Origin: Streptosporangium roseum DSM 43021
Lineage (GTDB): Bacteria > Actinomycetota > Actinomycetes > Streptosporangiales > Streptosporangiaceae
Reading direction: 5' to 3'
Length of the DNA stretch: 64,000 nt
NCBI RefSeq assembly: GCF_000024865.1
Contig: NC_013595.1
Location: 3,410,001 to 3,474,000 of the forward strand
Part shown: positions 17,328 through 26,354 of the stretch, piece by piece
How the letters are laid out: every line of letters starts with the position of its first letter
Numbering within the stretch: position 1 is the first letter of the stretch
Program-made: the position numbers and the translations under genes
The notes under the pieces: generated by a model
The model's input: only the letters and a program-made list of their open reading frames with translations
Told to the model about the DNA's origin: nothing
The model's database searches: none

Positions 17328-18140
17328 ATGAAAAGCGCTCAGGTGGAAGGCGCCGCGCGCAGAGCGGCGAACAGTCAGACGCTGGACAGGCTGGCCCGGC
17401 TCGGCCTGGCCTGCCGGGGCGTCCTCTACGGGCTGATCGGTTTCCTGGCCCTGCAGATCGCCTTCGGCGGCGGGAGTAAAGGCAAGGAGGCCGACAAGAC
17501 CGGCGCGGTCGAGATGGTGGCCGAGCAGCCCTTCGGCACGGTGCTGCTCTGGCTGATGGTCGTCGGCTTCGCCGCCCTGACCCTCTGGCAGCTCTCGGAG
17601 GCGATCATCGGCCGCGGTGAGGCCAAGAAGCGGGTCGAGGCGGCGGCGCACACGGCGGTCTACGGGCTGATCGTCGCGACGCTGCTCAGCCTGCTGCTGC
17701 GGGGCGACGCGGGCAGCTCGACCGACAAGAGCTCCAAGGACCTCACCGCCAAGCTGATGGACCTGCCCGGCGGGCAGTTCATCGTGGGCCTGGTCGGGCT
17801 GGGCCTGATCGCCCTGGGCGCCTACTGGGTCCACAAGGGCTGGAAGAAGAAGTTCCTCGAGGACCTGCGTACCGGTGAGATGCCCCCGAAGGCGCGCGAG
17901 CTCGCCGAGAAGCTCGGCATGGCCGGTTACCTCGCCCGTGGCGTGATCGCCGCGGTCGCCGGGGTCTTCGTCATCCAGGCCGCGATCACCTACGACCCCG
18001 ACAAGGCCAAGGGCGTCGACTCGACGCTGCGCGCGCTGGCCGACACCCCCGCCGGCCCGTGGCTCCTCGGGGTCGTCGCGATCGGCCTGCTGCTGTTCGC
18101 GGCCTACTGTTTCTTCCAGGCGCGCTGGCACCGGCTGTGA
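17328..18140 (+). CDS. DUF1206 integral membrane protein
   Basis: About 270 residues made of three related units, each with two membrane helices: residues about 18-90, 100-165 and 190-265. Repeated marks are ARLGLACRGVLYGLIGFLAL and MAGYLARGVIAAVAGVFVI, each opening a unit, and QLSEAIIG/HKGWKKKF basic loops. DUF1206 proteins are common in actinobacteria and have no assigned activity. A GTG at 17322 and the ATG at 17328 both fit the upstream AGGTAAGAG; the ATG is preferred. It follows ppx closely and may be co-transcribed. Confidence 0.85.
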   Translation: MKSAQVEGAARRAANSQTLDRLARLGLACRGVLYGLIGFLALQIAFGGGSKGKEADKTGAVEMVAEQPFGTVLLWLMVVGFAALTLWQLSEAIIGRGEAKKRVEAAAHTAVYGLIVATLLSLLLRGDAGSSTDKSSKDLTAKLMDLPGGQFIVGLVGLGLIALGAYWVHKGWKKKFLEDLRTGEMPPKARELAEKLGMAGYLARGVIAAVAGVFVIQAAITYDPDKAKGVDSTLRALADTPAGPWLLGVVAIGLLLFAAYCFFQARWHRL

Positions 18141-18305
18141 CGGATGGAGCCGCACGTGGCGGCAGGTGCGGGCACGCAGGCGGAGGCCCGTCTGGCAAGC
18201 CCCACCTGTCTATCCGGTAAGTGATCTCATTCGTACTTTTCCGAGACATCTACCTTCCTGAGCTCCGCGTCTTCCCATGGGCGCGAACAGCATCGGAGGG
18301 GCCGG

Positions 18306-18746
18306 ATGGACTCGTCGGAGTATGAAGGCAATGAATGGGTTCTCCGCCTGGCGGGCTCCCCCGACCAGGTGGTGCGGGCCCGCCGGCTGGTCTCGATGAC
18401 CCTGGGCCGTGACCATCCCCTCCACGACGACTGCGTGCTGCTGACCAGCGAGATCGCCACCAACGCGGTGGTCCACTCCCGGTCGGGGGACGGCGGGGTG
18501 TTCACGGTCACGGTCGCCTACTCCTCGGAGGCCGTGCGGGTCTGCGTCCAGGACGCGGGATCGTCGAACGCCCCCTGCGTGTGTCACGCCCCGGCGGACG
18601 CCACGGGGGGCCGCGGCCTGCCCCTGCTGGAGGCTCTGGCGCACCGCTGGGGCCTGGTCCGGGAGGCGGGGGCCAACAAGGTCTGGTTCGAGCTCGTGCT
18701 GGAACTGGCCGGGGTGCCGAAGAACCGGCTGGCCGGCGTCAGGTGA
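18306..18746 (+). CDS. RsbW-like anti-sigma/serine kinase (HATPase_c)
   Basis: 146 residues forming a lone GHKL ATPase domain. The N-box is LTSEIATNAVVHS (about residues 42-54), the G1 region is VRVCVQDAGSSNAPC, and the G2-like end is GGRGLPLLEALAHRWGL. There is no sensor or dimerisation domain, so this is the single-domain type that in Streptomyces-like bacteria acts as anti-sigma factor or kinase of anti-sigma antagonists. No sigma factor or antagonist gene is adjacent. GGAGG lies at good spacing before the ATG. Confidence 0.85.
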   Translation: MDSSEYEGNEWVLRLAGSPDQVVRARRLVSMTLGRDHPLHDDCVLLTSEIATNAVVHSRSGDGGVFTVTVAYSSEAVRVCVQDAGSSNAPCVCHAPADATGGRGLPLLEALAHRWGLVREAGANKVWFELVLELAGVPKNRLAGVR

Positions 18747-18799
18747 GAACCGGCGGGACCGGACCCCGGACGGACGGGGGCCCGGACGGGCGCCGGTTC
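18747..18799. terminator. possible long-loop hairpin between convergent genes
   Basis: GAACCGGCG at 18747-18755 pairs with CGCCGGTTC at 18791-18799, enclosing GC-rich sequence that can fold further. It lies between the convergent RsbW-like and LuxR genes. Confidence 0.4.
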
Positions 18800-18878
18800 C
18801 GGCACGGACGGCGGTCCCCGGAGCGGCGGCGGGGGGCGGGCCGGGGGCGGGGCTCGGGCGGGCGCCGGAACCCGGGGG

Positions 18879-19856
18879 TCAGACGAACAGCCGGCACAGG
18901 CCCTCGGCGAGGGCCTTGGTGGTGAGCCGGGTCCGGCTCTCGCAGCCGAGCTTGGTGAAGATGTGCTCCAGGTGGGTGGTGACCGTGCGGACGCTCAGCA
19001 CCAGGGCCGCCGCGATCTGCGGGTTGGAGTCACCGAGGGCGACCCGGGTGATCACCTCGATCTCCCGGCCGGTCAGCTCGTACGGCAGGGCGCACGGGCG
19101 CTCGGCGATCACCGCGCCCTGGATGGCGCCGTGCGGCCCGACACCGGCGCGCAGCAGCCGCACCTCCCGCCACTGCCCGGTCCCGTCGAGCCAGAGCCCG
19201 CGCCGGTTGAGCTCGCGGGAGTCGATGAACTCCCGTGCCAGCTCGGCCATCGCCGGCTCGGCCGCGACGGCCTCCGAGGCAGGGGTGTCGGTGACGTCCC
19301 TGCGGGTGCCGCCCCGGTCGAAGGCCGCCGCGTTGAAGCCGGGCGGCAGTCCGACGGGGTCGATCACGCAGCGGCTCAGGTCGGTGACGTGCGCCAGGGT
19401 GGGGGAGACGGCGCTGATCAGCGTGCTGGTCTCGGCGGAGAAGGCCTCGGGGTCGCGGGCGTTCAGATGGAGCAGGCCGGTGTAGCGGCCCTCGGTCAGG
19501 AACAGGGGAGTGGTCAGCCCGGCACGCCAGCCGTACGGCTCCAGATGGCGCCGGAAGTAGCGCTCGGTGCCCGGGGCGCCCATGACCAGCGGAACCCGGG
19601 AGTCCATGGCCCGGCGGTAGGAGTCGAGCCGGACGTACTCCTCGGCGGCGTCGCCGTCCACCCGCGCGTAGCCGTCGGAGACCAGGCTGCGGTGCCGTCC
19701 CGTCGCTGGGTCGTAGGCGACGAACTCGTAGGCCTCCAGCGCGATGACCTCGCGCAGGGCGCGCATCGCGCCGGGTGCGCCACTGCGCCCGGCGACCTGG
19801 AAACCCACCTCGGTGAACGCATGGAGGTGGCGCGGGCTCAGGGTGATCTGGTCCAT
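18879..19856 (-). CDS. LuxR-family regulator with N-terminal sensory domain
   Basis: 325 residues. The C-terminal 65 residues are a LuxR/GerE helix-turn-helix: YELTGREIEVITRVALGDSN, then PQIAAALVLSVRTVTTHLEH and IFTKLGCESRTRLTTKAL. The N-terminal two thirds resemble a GAF-like sensor (ALEAYEFVAYDPATGRHRSL, LFLTEGRYTGLLHLNARDP). No phosphoacceptor receiver domain is present, so it is a stand-alone sensor-regulator. GGAGGAG precedes the ATG. It is transcribed away from the peptide-importer genes that start 118 bp upstream, suggesting it controls them (inference). Confidence 0.85.
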   Translation of the reverse strand: MDQITLSPRHLHAFTEVGFQVAGRSGAPGAMRALREVIALEAYEFVAYDPATGRHRSLVSDGYARVDGDAAEEYVRLDSYRRAMDSRVPLVMGAPGTERYFRRHLEPYGWRAGLTTPLFLTEGRYTGLLHLNARDPEAFSAETSTLISAVSPTLAHVTDLSRCVIDPVGLPPGFNAAAFDRGGTRRDVTDTPASEAVAAEPAMAELAREFIDSRELNRRGLWLDGTGQWREVRLLRAGVGPHGAIQGAVIAERPCALPYELTGREIEVITRVALGDSNPQIAAALVLSVRTVTTHLEHIFTKLGCESRTRLTTKALAEGLCRLFV

Positions 19857-19974
19857 GGGTCTCCTCCGTGCACAGAGTGCCCCAAGTTACCGTGGGGAGG
19901 GAATACGTAAATTATCCGATGTCTCGCCTTGTAAGCGTCTTTACCCTCTCCCGCAATACCCCCTGGGAGGAACA

Positions 19975-21588
19975 GTGACGGTCTGGACGAGGACACGAGG
20001 CTCTGCCGTCCTCCTGGCGACGATGCTCGCCGTGAACGCGTGCGGTGGATCCCCGGCGCCGAGTGCCGGAGGGCAGCAGGGCGCGAAGGAGTTCTCCGTC
20101 GGGCTGACGGAGCCGGACCACCTGACTCCCGGCAACACCTCCAGCAGCTATTCGATCACCGTGCTGCAGGCGCTGTTCGACCTGCCGGTGTTCATCGACT
20201 CCAAGGGGCAGCCGCAGATGCGGGCCGCCGAGTCGGTGACCAGCGATGACCAGAAGGTCTGGACGATCAAGCTCAAGCCGGGGCAGAAGTTCCACAACGG
20301 CGAGCCGGTGACCGCCGAGAGCTTCGCCGACGCGTGGAACGCCGCGGCCTACGGTCCCAACGCGTGGACCAACAACTACTACTTCGAGAACGTCGAGGGC
20401 TACGACAAGCTGAACCCCGAGGCCCCCGAGGGCTCGGAGGAGGCGCCCAAGCCCACGACCGACAAGCTGAGCGGGCTGAAGGTCGTGGACGCCACCACCC
20501 TTGAGGTGACGCTGACCGCGCCGTTCAGCCAGTTCCCGATCACGCTGGCCTACACCGGGTTCGCCCCGATGCCGAAGGCCGCCTTCGCCGACCTCAAGGC
20601 CTACGACGTCAAGCCGATCGGCAACGGCCCCTTCGCCCTGGACGGCGAGTGGGCGCGCAACCGGCAGATCAAGGTGAAGAAGTTCGACGGCTACGCCGGG
20701 CCCCGGCCCGCCAAGTCCGCCTCGGTCAACTTCAAGATCTACGAGAGCCGCGACACCGCCTACGTGGACCTGCGGGCCGGCAAGGTGGACCTGATCCAGA
20801 CGATCCCCCCGGCGAGCACGTCGGAGGCCAAGCGGCTGCTCGCCGACCGGTTCGTGGCCACGCCGAGCGGGACCATGGACTACCTCGGCTTCCCGGTCTA
20901 CGACAAGCGCTTCCAGAGCCCCGACCTGCGCAAGGCCATCTCGATGGCCATCGACCGGCAGGCGATCGTGGACGCCGTCTTCAACGGCAACTTCAAGCCG
21001 ATGGGCTCGCTGGTGGCGCCGCTGGTGCCGGGCTACCGGGAGAACGCCTGCGGTGAGGCGTGCGTCTTCGACAAGGCGAAGGCCAAGGCGCTGTTCGACA
21101 AGGCCGGCGGGTTCAGCGGCACGATGAACCTCTACTTCTCCAACGCCGACCCCAGCTACGAGCAGTGGATGACCGCGGTGGCCAACCAGCTCAAGGACAA
21201 CCTCGGGATCGCCGACATCCAGTTCCGCAAGATCCCGGCGGCCGACTACCTGTCCACGCTCCGCGCGCACAAGCAGGACGGGCCGTACCGCAACAACTGG
21301 GTGATGGACTACCCGAGCCCGCAGAACTACCTGCAGCCGATGTGGGGCGAGGGCAACCGGATGGGCTGGGAGAGCAAGGAGTTCAACGACCTGCTCACCC
21401 AGGCCAACTCGGCCGCCAGCATGGAGGCCAGCATCCCGCTCTACCAGAAGGCCGAGGACCTCGCGCTCAGCGAGATGCCGATGGTCCCGCTGTGGAACTG
21501 GCAGGACCAGGCCGGATACTCCGACAAGATCAGCGGAGTCCAGATCGACGCCTACAGCCCGAACCTCGACACGATCACGGTGAAGTAG
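19975..21588 (+). CDS. peptide ABC importer, substrate-binding lipoprotein (SBP family 5)
   Basis: 537 residues. Export signal with a lipobox-like VNAC, lipidation at Cys23. The mature part follows the OppA/DppA layout: KEFSVGLTEPDHLTPGN, WTIKLKPGQKFHNGEPVTAESFADAWNAA, PIGNGPFAL, LRKAISMAIDRQAIVDAVFNG, and WVMDYPSPQNYLQPMW. It binds peptides (or occasionally other ligands) outside the membrane and delivers them to the permeases encoded next. The GTG at 19975 is fixed by GGGAGGA and by the signal peptide; the frame upstream is not coding. A strong stem-loop separates it from the permease genes. Confidence 0.9.
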   Translation: MTVWTRTRGSAVLLATMLAVNACGGSPAPSAGGQQGAKEFSVGLTEPDHLTPGNTSSSYSITVLQALFDLPVFIDSKGQPQMRAAESVTSDDQKVWTIKLKPGQKFHNGEPVTAESFADAWNAAAYGPNAWTNNYYFENVEGYDKLNPEAPEGSEEAPKPTTDKLSGLKVVDATTLEVTLTAPFSQFPITLAYTGFAPMPKAAFADLKAYDVKPIGNGPFALDGEWARNRQIKVKKFDGYAGPRPAKSASVNFKIYESRDTAYVDLRAGKVDLIQTIPPASTSEAKRLLADRFVATPSGTMDYLGFPVYDKRFQSPDLRKAISMAIDRQAIVDAVFNGNFKPMGSLVAPLVPGYRENACGEACVFDKAKAKALFDKAGGFSGTMNLYFSNADPSYEQWMTAVANQLKDNLGIADIQFRKIPAADYLSTLRAHKQDGPYRNNWVMDYPSPQNYLQPMWGEGNRMGWESKEFNDLLTQANSAASMEASIPLYQKAEDLALSEMPMVPLWNWQDQAGYSDKISGVQIDAYSPNLDTITVK

Positions 21589-21608
21589 TTGATCCACGAG
21601 GCACCCAC

Positions 21609-21635
21609 GACCCCGGAGCCCGCCGCTCCGGGGTC
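21609..21635 (+). other. intra-operon stem-loop after the binding-protein gene
   Basis: GACCCCGGAGC pairs perfectly with GCTCCGGGGTC over a 5-base loop, 20 bp after the stop codon. Stem-loops here commonly stabilise the upstream message, or partly terminate, giving more binding protein than permease. A second, weaker stem covers the region of the permease ribosome binding site. Confidence 0.6.
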
Positions 21636-21668
21636 TCCCCGTGAGACGTCTCCCCGCGGGGCGGGGAC

Positions 21669-22592
21669 GTGAGGTACGCGCTCCACCGGCTGCTCCAGGC
21701 CGTCCCGGTCTTCTTCGTCACCACCTTCCTGATCTACGCGATGGTCTTCGCCCTGCCGGGTGACCCGATCGTGGCCCTGGCCGGGGACAAGCCCCTGCCG
21801 GACGAGGTCCTGCACACGCTCCGGGAGCGTTACCACCTCAACGACCCGCTGGTCGTCCAGTACGGCATCTACATGCTCAACGCCTTCCAGGGCGACCTGG
21901 GGGAGACCTTCACCGGGCAGCCGGTCAGCGAGCTGCTCCAGGGCCGCTGGGAGGTCACCGCCCAGCTCGCCGTCACCGCCTGGATCTTCGAGCTCGTGGT
22001 CGGCATCGGCCTCGGTGTGATCGCGGGGCTGCGCCGGGGCGGGATCGCCGACACGGCGGTGCTGGCCGGCACCACCTTCGTCATCGCGGTCCCGGTCTTC
22101 GTCGTCGGCTACACCGCGCAGATCACGCTGGGCCTGAACCTCTCGCTGTTCCCGACCGCGGGCGTGGACGAGGGGTGGCCGGTCAGCTACCTGCTGCCCG
22201 GCATGGTGCTGGGCTCCTTCGGCCTCGCCTACGTGGCGCGGCTGACCCGCACCAGCCTGATCGAGAACATGCGGGCCGACTACATCCGCACGGCGCGCGC
22301 CAAGGGGCTGCGCCGCAGGCGGGTGATCGGCAGGCACGCGCTGCGCAACTCGCTGATCCCGGTGATCACCTTCCTCGGCGTGGACTTCGGCAACCTGATG
22401 GCCGGCGCGGTCGTCACCGAGGGCATCTTCAACCTGCCGGGCATCGGCCAGCAGGTCTTCCAGTCCATCCAGCTCCAGGAGGGGCCCGTCGTCGTGGGCA
22501 TCGTCACCGTGCTCGTGATGATCTTCATCCTGGTCAACCTGCTCGTCGACCTCCTGTACGGCGTGCTCGACCCGAGGATCCGCCGTGGTTGA
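21669..22592 (+). CDS. peptide ABC importer permease (DppB type)
   Basis: 307 residues, six membrane helices. Start MRYALHRLLQAVPVFFVTTFLIY is the typical DppB first helix; LPGDP follows at about 28. The EAA loop that touches the ATPase is ADYIRTARAKGLRRRRVIGRHALRNSLIPV at about 205-234. It ends LLYGVLDPRIRRG. GTG start with GGCGGGGA upstream. Overlaps the next permease gene by 8 bp, so the two are translationally coupled. Confidence 0.92.
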   Translation: MRYALHRLLQAVPVFFVTTFLIYAMVFALPGDPIVALAGDKPLPDEVLHTLRERYHLNDPLVVQYGIYMLNAFQGDLGETFTGQPVSELLQGRWEVTAQLAVTAWIFELVVGIGLGVIAGLRRGGIADTAVLAGTTFVIAVPVFVVGYTAQITLGLNLSLFPTAGVDEGWPVSYLLPGMVLGSFGLAYVARLTRTSLIENMRADYIRTARAKGLRRRRVIGRHALRNSLIPVITFLGVDFGNLMAGAVVTEGIFNLPGIGQQVFQSIQLQEGPVVVGIVTVLVMIFILVNLLVDLLYGVLDPRIRRG

Positions 22593-23475
22593 GACCCAGG
22601 TCATGGAGGCCGAGACGGTCCGGACCCGCCCCGGGTCCCTGTGGTACGACGCCTGGCTGGAGCTGCGCCACCGGGTGATCTTCTGGTTCTCGGCCGCGAT
22701 CCTCGTGGTCGCCACCGCGATGGCCCTGCTGCCCGACCTGTTCGCCTCGTTCGGCCCGAACGAGGGCTGCAACCTGCGGATGTCGAAGAAGGGCCCGATC
22801 GGCGACGCGGTGTTCGGCTACGACACGCAGGGCTGCGAATACTGGTCGCAGATCGTGCACGGCACCCGCGCCTCCGTGCTGATCGGCATCGCGGTGACGG
22901 CCTTCGCCCTGCTCATCTCGGTCGTGCTGGGCATGCTCGCCGGCTACTACGGCGGCTGGATGGACGCGTTCATCTCCCGCCTCACGGACGTGTTCTTCGG
23001 CATCCCGTTCGTCCTGGGCGCGACCGTGATCCTCATCGCCTTCCCCGACCACGGCGTCTGGGCGATGACCCTGGTGCTGGTCGTGCTGGGCTGGACCACG
23101 ATGACCCGTCTCATGCGCGCCCAGGTGATCGCGGTCCGCGACATGGACTTCGTGGCCGCCGCCCGGATGCTCGGCGCGAGCGACCGGCGGATCATGTTCA
23201 AGCACATCCTGCCCAACGCGATCGCCCCGGTCTTCGTGGTGGCCATGCTGAACGTGGGCAACGTCATCGCCGGCGAGGCCACCCTCGACTACCTGGGCGT
23301 CGGCCTGCAGTATCCCGAGGTCTCCTGGGGCCTGCAGCTCAACGTCGCCCAGGCCTACTTCGCCGAATACCCCCACCTGCTCGTCTTCCCGTCGCTGTTC
23401 CTCACCGCGACGGTGCTCAGCTTCCTGCTCCTGGGCGACGTCGTCCGCGACGCCCTGGACCCCAAGCTGCGCTAG
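22585..23475 (+). CDS. peptide ABC importer permease (DppC type)
   Basis: 296 residues with the N-terminal cytoplasmic tail and first helix of DppC/OppC proteins, then five more helices. The EAA loop is DMDFVAAARMLGASDRRIMF. Ends VRDALDPKLR as usual. An unusual feature is the extracytoplasmic loop after helix 1 (about residues 53-85), which holds two cysteines (EGCNLRMSKKG and TQGCEYW) that could be disulphide-bonded. No ATPase genes follow: a terminator comes next. The importer must borrow ATPases from elsewhere, for instance those encoded at 44.1-46.1 kb (inference). Confidence 0.92.
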   Translation: MVETQVMEAETVRTRPGSLWYDAWLELRHRVIFWFSAAILVVATAMALLPDLFASFGPNEGCNLRMSKKGPIGDAVFGYDTQGCEYWSQIVHGTRASVLIGIAVTAFALLISVVLGMLAGYYGGWMDAFISRLTDVFFGIPFVLGATVILIAFPDHGVWAMTLVLVVLGWTTMTRLMRAQVIAVRDMDFVAAARMLGASDRRIMFKHILPNAIAPVFVVAMLNVGNVIAGEATLDYLGVGLQYPEVSWGLQLNVAQAYFAEYPHLLVFPSLFLTATVLSFLLLGDVVRDALDPKLR

Positions 23476-23490
23476 GCGGAGGTCCGGGGC

Positions 23491-23515
23491 CCGCCGTCCG
23501 GGCCCCGGACGGCGG
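23491..23515. terminator. 11-bp perfect hairpin after the importer operon
   Basis: CCGCCGTCCGG pairs with CCGGACGGCGG over a 3-base loop, 15 bp after the permease stop and between convergent genes. It probably works in both directions. Confidence 0.75.
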
Positions 23516-23598
23516 GGCGGGCGGTGCGGCGCCGTACGGCCTCGGCCGTCGCGGGGCGGCGCGCGTCGAGCCGGGCCTCACCGGGCTCCGCGGGGACG

Positions 23599-24510
23599 TC
23601 AGGCCCCGGCGACCGCCTCGCGGACCGCCGGGACGACCTCCTGGGCCCAGCGACCGAGCGCGACCTCGGAGGGCGTGTCGTCCGCGACGAAGTACACGAA
23701 GCCGGACGCGCCGTGTTCGAGCACCGCGGCGGTGAGCTCCTCGGCCCACTGCCCGGCCGAGCCTCCGACCCAGCGGCCCGCGCGGTCGCGCGTGGCCGGC
23801 AGCGGGGAGGGAGTGATGCGGCCGGGGAGGTTGTAGATCGTGGCGATCTCCGCAGGATCCCGTCCGGCGGCCGCGGCGGCGTCGTCGATGGCGGGCCGGG
23901 ACTCGCGGTACCGGGAGCTGAGCCAGTCCGCGGCGCGACCGGGGATCCATCCGTCGGCCAGCCTCCCGGTGACGGCCAGCGACTTCGGCCCGACCGAACC
24001 GAGCCAGATCGGCGGGGCCGGGACCGGTGCCGGATCGATGCCCGACACCTGGTGGAACTCCCCGTCGAAGGTCACCGGGCCTCCGCCGCCCGACAGCGCT
24101 CTGACCAGGATGACCGCCTCCTCCATCGCGCGGACGGCGGCCGCGGGACCCAGCCGCGGCACCCCCAGCCTGACGATCTCGTCCCAGTAGCCGCCGGCGC
24201 CGAGCCCCAGCACGACCCGCCCGCCCGACAGCGCGGACAGTGACGTGACCGTGCGTGCCAGCATGGGCGCGGGGCGGCTCGGCAGGTTGGTGACGTTCGC
24301 GACCCCCGTGAGGGCCGAGGTCCGGCCGAGGACGAACCCCAGGGTGGCGTAGGCGTCCAGCCGCCCGCCGTAGTAGGGATGATCGGAGATCGTGAACAGG
24401 TCGAGCCCGTCGCGGTCCGCCCGAGCCGCGCACCGCAGGATCTCGGACACCTCGCCGACGGCGGTTCCCGGGCCGAATCCGAACAGGGTTTTCCGTTCTG
24501 GCATCGTCAT
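23599..24510 (-). CDS. LLM-class (F420-type) oxidoreductase
   Basis: 303 residues with the luciferase-like monooxygenase TIM barrel. Marks: GLDLFTISDHPYYGGRLDAY, GVANVTNLPSRPAPMLARTVTSL, LSGGRVVLGLGAGGYWDEI, and PPIWLGSVGPKSLAVTGRLADGWIP. These are typical of actinobacterial F420- or FMN-dependent oxidoreductases. The substrate is unknown. The ATG at 24510 is chosen because GAGAGG lies 6 bases upstream and the barrel starts there. It is downstream of the MFS gene but separated by 145 bp. Confidence 0.85.
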   Translation of the reverse strand: MTMPERKTLFGFGPGTAVGEVSEILRCAARADRDGLDLFTISDHPYYGGRLDAYATLGFVLGRTSALTGVANVTNLPSRPAPMLARTVTSLSALSGGRVVLGLGAGGYWDEIVRLGVPRLGPAAAVRAMEEAVILVRALSGGGGPVTFDGEFHQVSGIDPAPVPAPPIWLGSVGPKSLAVTGRLADGWIPGRAADWLSSRYRESRPAIDDAAAAAGRDPAEIATIYNLPGRITPSPLPATRDRAGRWVGGSAGQWAEELTAAVLEHGASGFVYFVADDTPSEVALGRWAQEVVPAVREAVAGA

Positions 24511-24655
24511 GTGCACCTCTCTGTGGATCATGTCTCCGCGAGGCGGGGGCGGCCGCCCGCACGGGCGCTCCGGTGTCCCCGCCGTGGCGGAGGAAGGCAT
24601 CGGTGTGGTCGGGGGCGTGCACCACGTGGTCGCCGCCCTCTGCGGGGCCGGCCCT

Positions 24656-26215
24656 TCAGGAGCCGTGGGCCTCGGCGGCGCTCGCGGCCGCCGCGGGCGC
24701 GGGGGCGGCGGGCGGAGGGACGAAGTCGCGGTGCCGGATGAGGACGAGGCTGAACAGGGCGGAGACGAAGGCCACCGCCGCGCCGATGACGAGGATCAGG
24801 TTCAGCCCGTCGACGAAGCCGGTCCGGGCAGCCTGGTCGACCAGCTCCGCGGCCGTGGCGGGCAGCCCGGCGAGGGAGGCGTCGCCCGGCCCGGTCGAGG
24901 CTCCCATCCCGTCGGCGAGGTGCTGGGCCTGCGCGGCGAGCGGCGTGTCGCGCAGGTGGTCGGCTGCCGTCTCCCGGAGCTGTGAGGTGAAGATCGCGCC
25001 GAGTGCCGCGATCCCGGTGGCGATGCCGACCTGGCGGGCGGTGGCGTTGATGCCCGAGGCCATGCCCGCCTGGGAGACGTCGACCACGCCGACGGCGGTG
25101 GAGGCCAGCGGCACGGTGACCATGCCCGCGCCCGCCCCGGAGATGATCATGCCGGGCAGCAGGTCGGTCCAGCCTGAGGAGGGCGTCAGGCCGTACATCA
25201 GCAGGATTCCCGCGCCGATGAGGACGAAGCCGCCGCCGATCATCAGGCGTACCGGGACCGTGGAGGTCAGCCGCCCGGCGATGGTCGAGGCGACGAACAT
25301 CGCCGCGGTGAGGGCCAGGAAGCGCACGCCGGCCTGCGCGGCCGACTGGCCGAGCTGCTGCTGCAGGTACAGCACCAGGTAGGGGAAGAGCGCGTAGACC
25401 GAGGCGTTGAGCCCGAAGGCGGCGATCAGCCCGCCGGTGAAGGTGGGTTTGCGGAAGAGCCTCATGTCGAGCATCGGCCGCTTCTGCTTGAACTCCAGGA
25501 GGAGGAACAGGACGAGCAGCGCCCCGGCGGCGATCAGGCTCCCGTAGACCTCGGGCTCCGCCCAGCCGTCCGCCGAGCCGATCAGCCCGTAGACGAGCAG
25601 GCCCAGAGCGCCGCCGAAGGTGAGGAAGCCGGGCCAGTCGGGGCGGGAGGCCGCCGGATTGCTGGACTCCCTGAGCTTGGTCAGCGTCACGATGATGACG
25701 ACGATCCCGACGGGCACGTTCACCCAGAAGATCCAGCGCCAGCTCAGGCCGCTGGTGAGCACCCCGCCGAGCAGCGGGCCCACCGCGGCGGCGATGCCGA
25801 GGATCCCGCCGTAGATGCCGAAGGCCGTTCCGCGGTCGCGGCCGCGGAACGCGTCACCGAGCAGGGCCAGCGAGGTGGCCCACACGACGGCGCCCCCGAT
25901 GCCCTGCCCGGCTCGGGCGATGGACAGCACCAGCGGCCCGGTCGCCAGGCCGCACAGCAGCGAGCCCACGGTGAAGATCGCCGTCCCGACGGCGTACAGC
26001 CGCCGGCGTCCCCACAGGTCACCCAGCGATCCCCCGGTCAGCAGCCCGGCCGCCAGCGCCAGCGCGTATGCGTCGATGACCCACTGCAGGTCGGACAGCG
26101 GCGCATGGAAGTCCAGCCCGATGTAGGGAAGCGCGACGTTCACGATCGTGATGTCGAGGACCAGCATGAAGACCCCGGTCACGACCGCTGTCAGCGTCCA
26201 CCACTTCTGTGCCAT
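24656..26215 (-). CDS. DHA2-family (14-helix) multidrug MFS exporter
   Basis: 519 residues. MFS motif C and A are clear: WWTLTAVVTGVFMLVLDITI, DLQWVIDAYALALAAGLLTGGSLGDLWGRRRLY, and GPLLGGVLTSGLSWRWIFWVNVPVG. This is the EmrB/QacA group, which expels drugs or metabolites with protons. The C-terminal tail is Pro/Ala-rich. ATG 26215 (MAQKWW) is preferred to the upstream in-frame ATGs because the first helix begins there; AAGGG is 12 bases upstream. It is divergent from the MarR gene and shares its operator region, so MarR repression relieved by drug is likely. Confidence 0.9.
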   Translation of the reverse strand: MAQKWWTLTAVVTGVFMLVLDITIVNVALPYIGLDFHAPLSDLQWVIDAYALALAAGLLTGGSLGDLWGRRRLYAVGTAIFTVGSLLCGLATGPLVLSIARAGQGIGGAVVWATSLALLGDAFRGRDRGTAFGIYGGILGIAAAVGPLLGGVLTSGLSWRWIFWVNVPVGIVVIIVTLTKLRESSNPAASRPDWPGFLTFGGALGLLVYGLIGSADGWAEPEVYGSLIAAGALLVLFLLLEFKQKRPMLDMRLFRKPTFTGGLIAAFGLNASVYALFPYLVLYLQQQLGQSAAQAGVRFLALTAAMFVASTIAGRLTSTVPVRLMIGGGFVLIGAGILLMYGLTPSSGWTDLLPGMIISGAGAGMVTVPLASTAVGVVDVSQAGMASGINATARQVGIATGIAALGAIFTSQLRETAADHLRDTPLAAQAQHLADGMGASTGPGDASLAGLPATAAELVDQAARTGFVDGLNLILVIGAAVAFVSALFSLVLIRHRDFVPPPAAPAPAAAASAAEAHGS

Positions 26216-26297
26216 CCAACGGTGTCCCTTCTCGTGTCCGGTGTCGGACGACCCCGGCTTCGGTGCTCGGGACGCTAGTGTCATCAAGCCAAATCGT

Positions 26298-26340
26298 CAA
26301 CCAACCTAATCATCCATGTGCCTAATCATTAGGCTGGTTG
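26298..26340. promoter_or_regulatory. MarR operator over divergent promoters
   Basis: A 15-bp inverted pair lies at 26298-26312 and 26326-26340 (13 of 15 positions pair). Nested inside is the perfect palindrome CCTAAT-C-ATTAGG at 26321-26333. On the minus strand a TTGACG element and a TAGCGT element 17 bases apart form a fair promoter for the exporter; on the plus strand TATAGT at 26343-26348 could be the -10 of the MarR gene. The operator overlaps both. Confidence 0.7.
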
Positions 26341-26354
26341 CTATAGTCGCTGAG

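Noticed and set aside
19912..21597. 561-codon minus-strand frame over the peptide-binding protein
   Set aside because: Antisense shadow; the plus frame has a lipobox and SBP family motifs.
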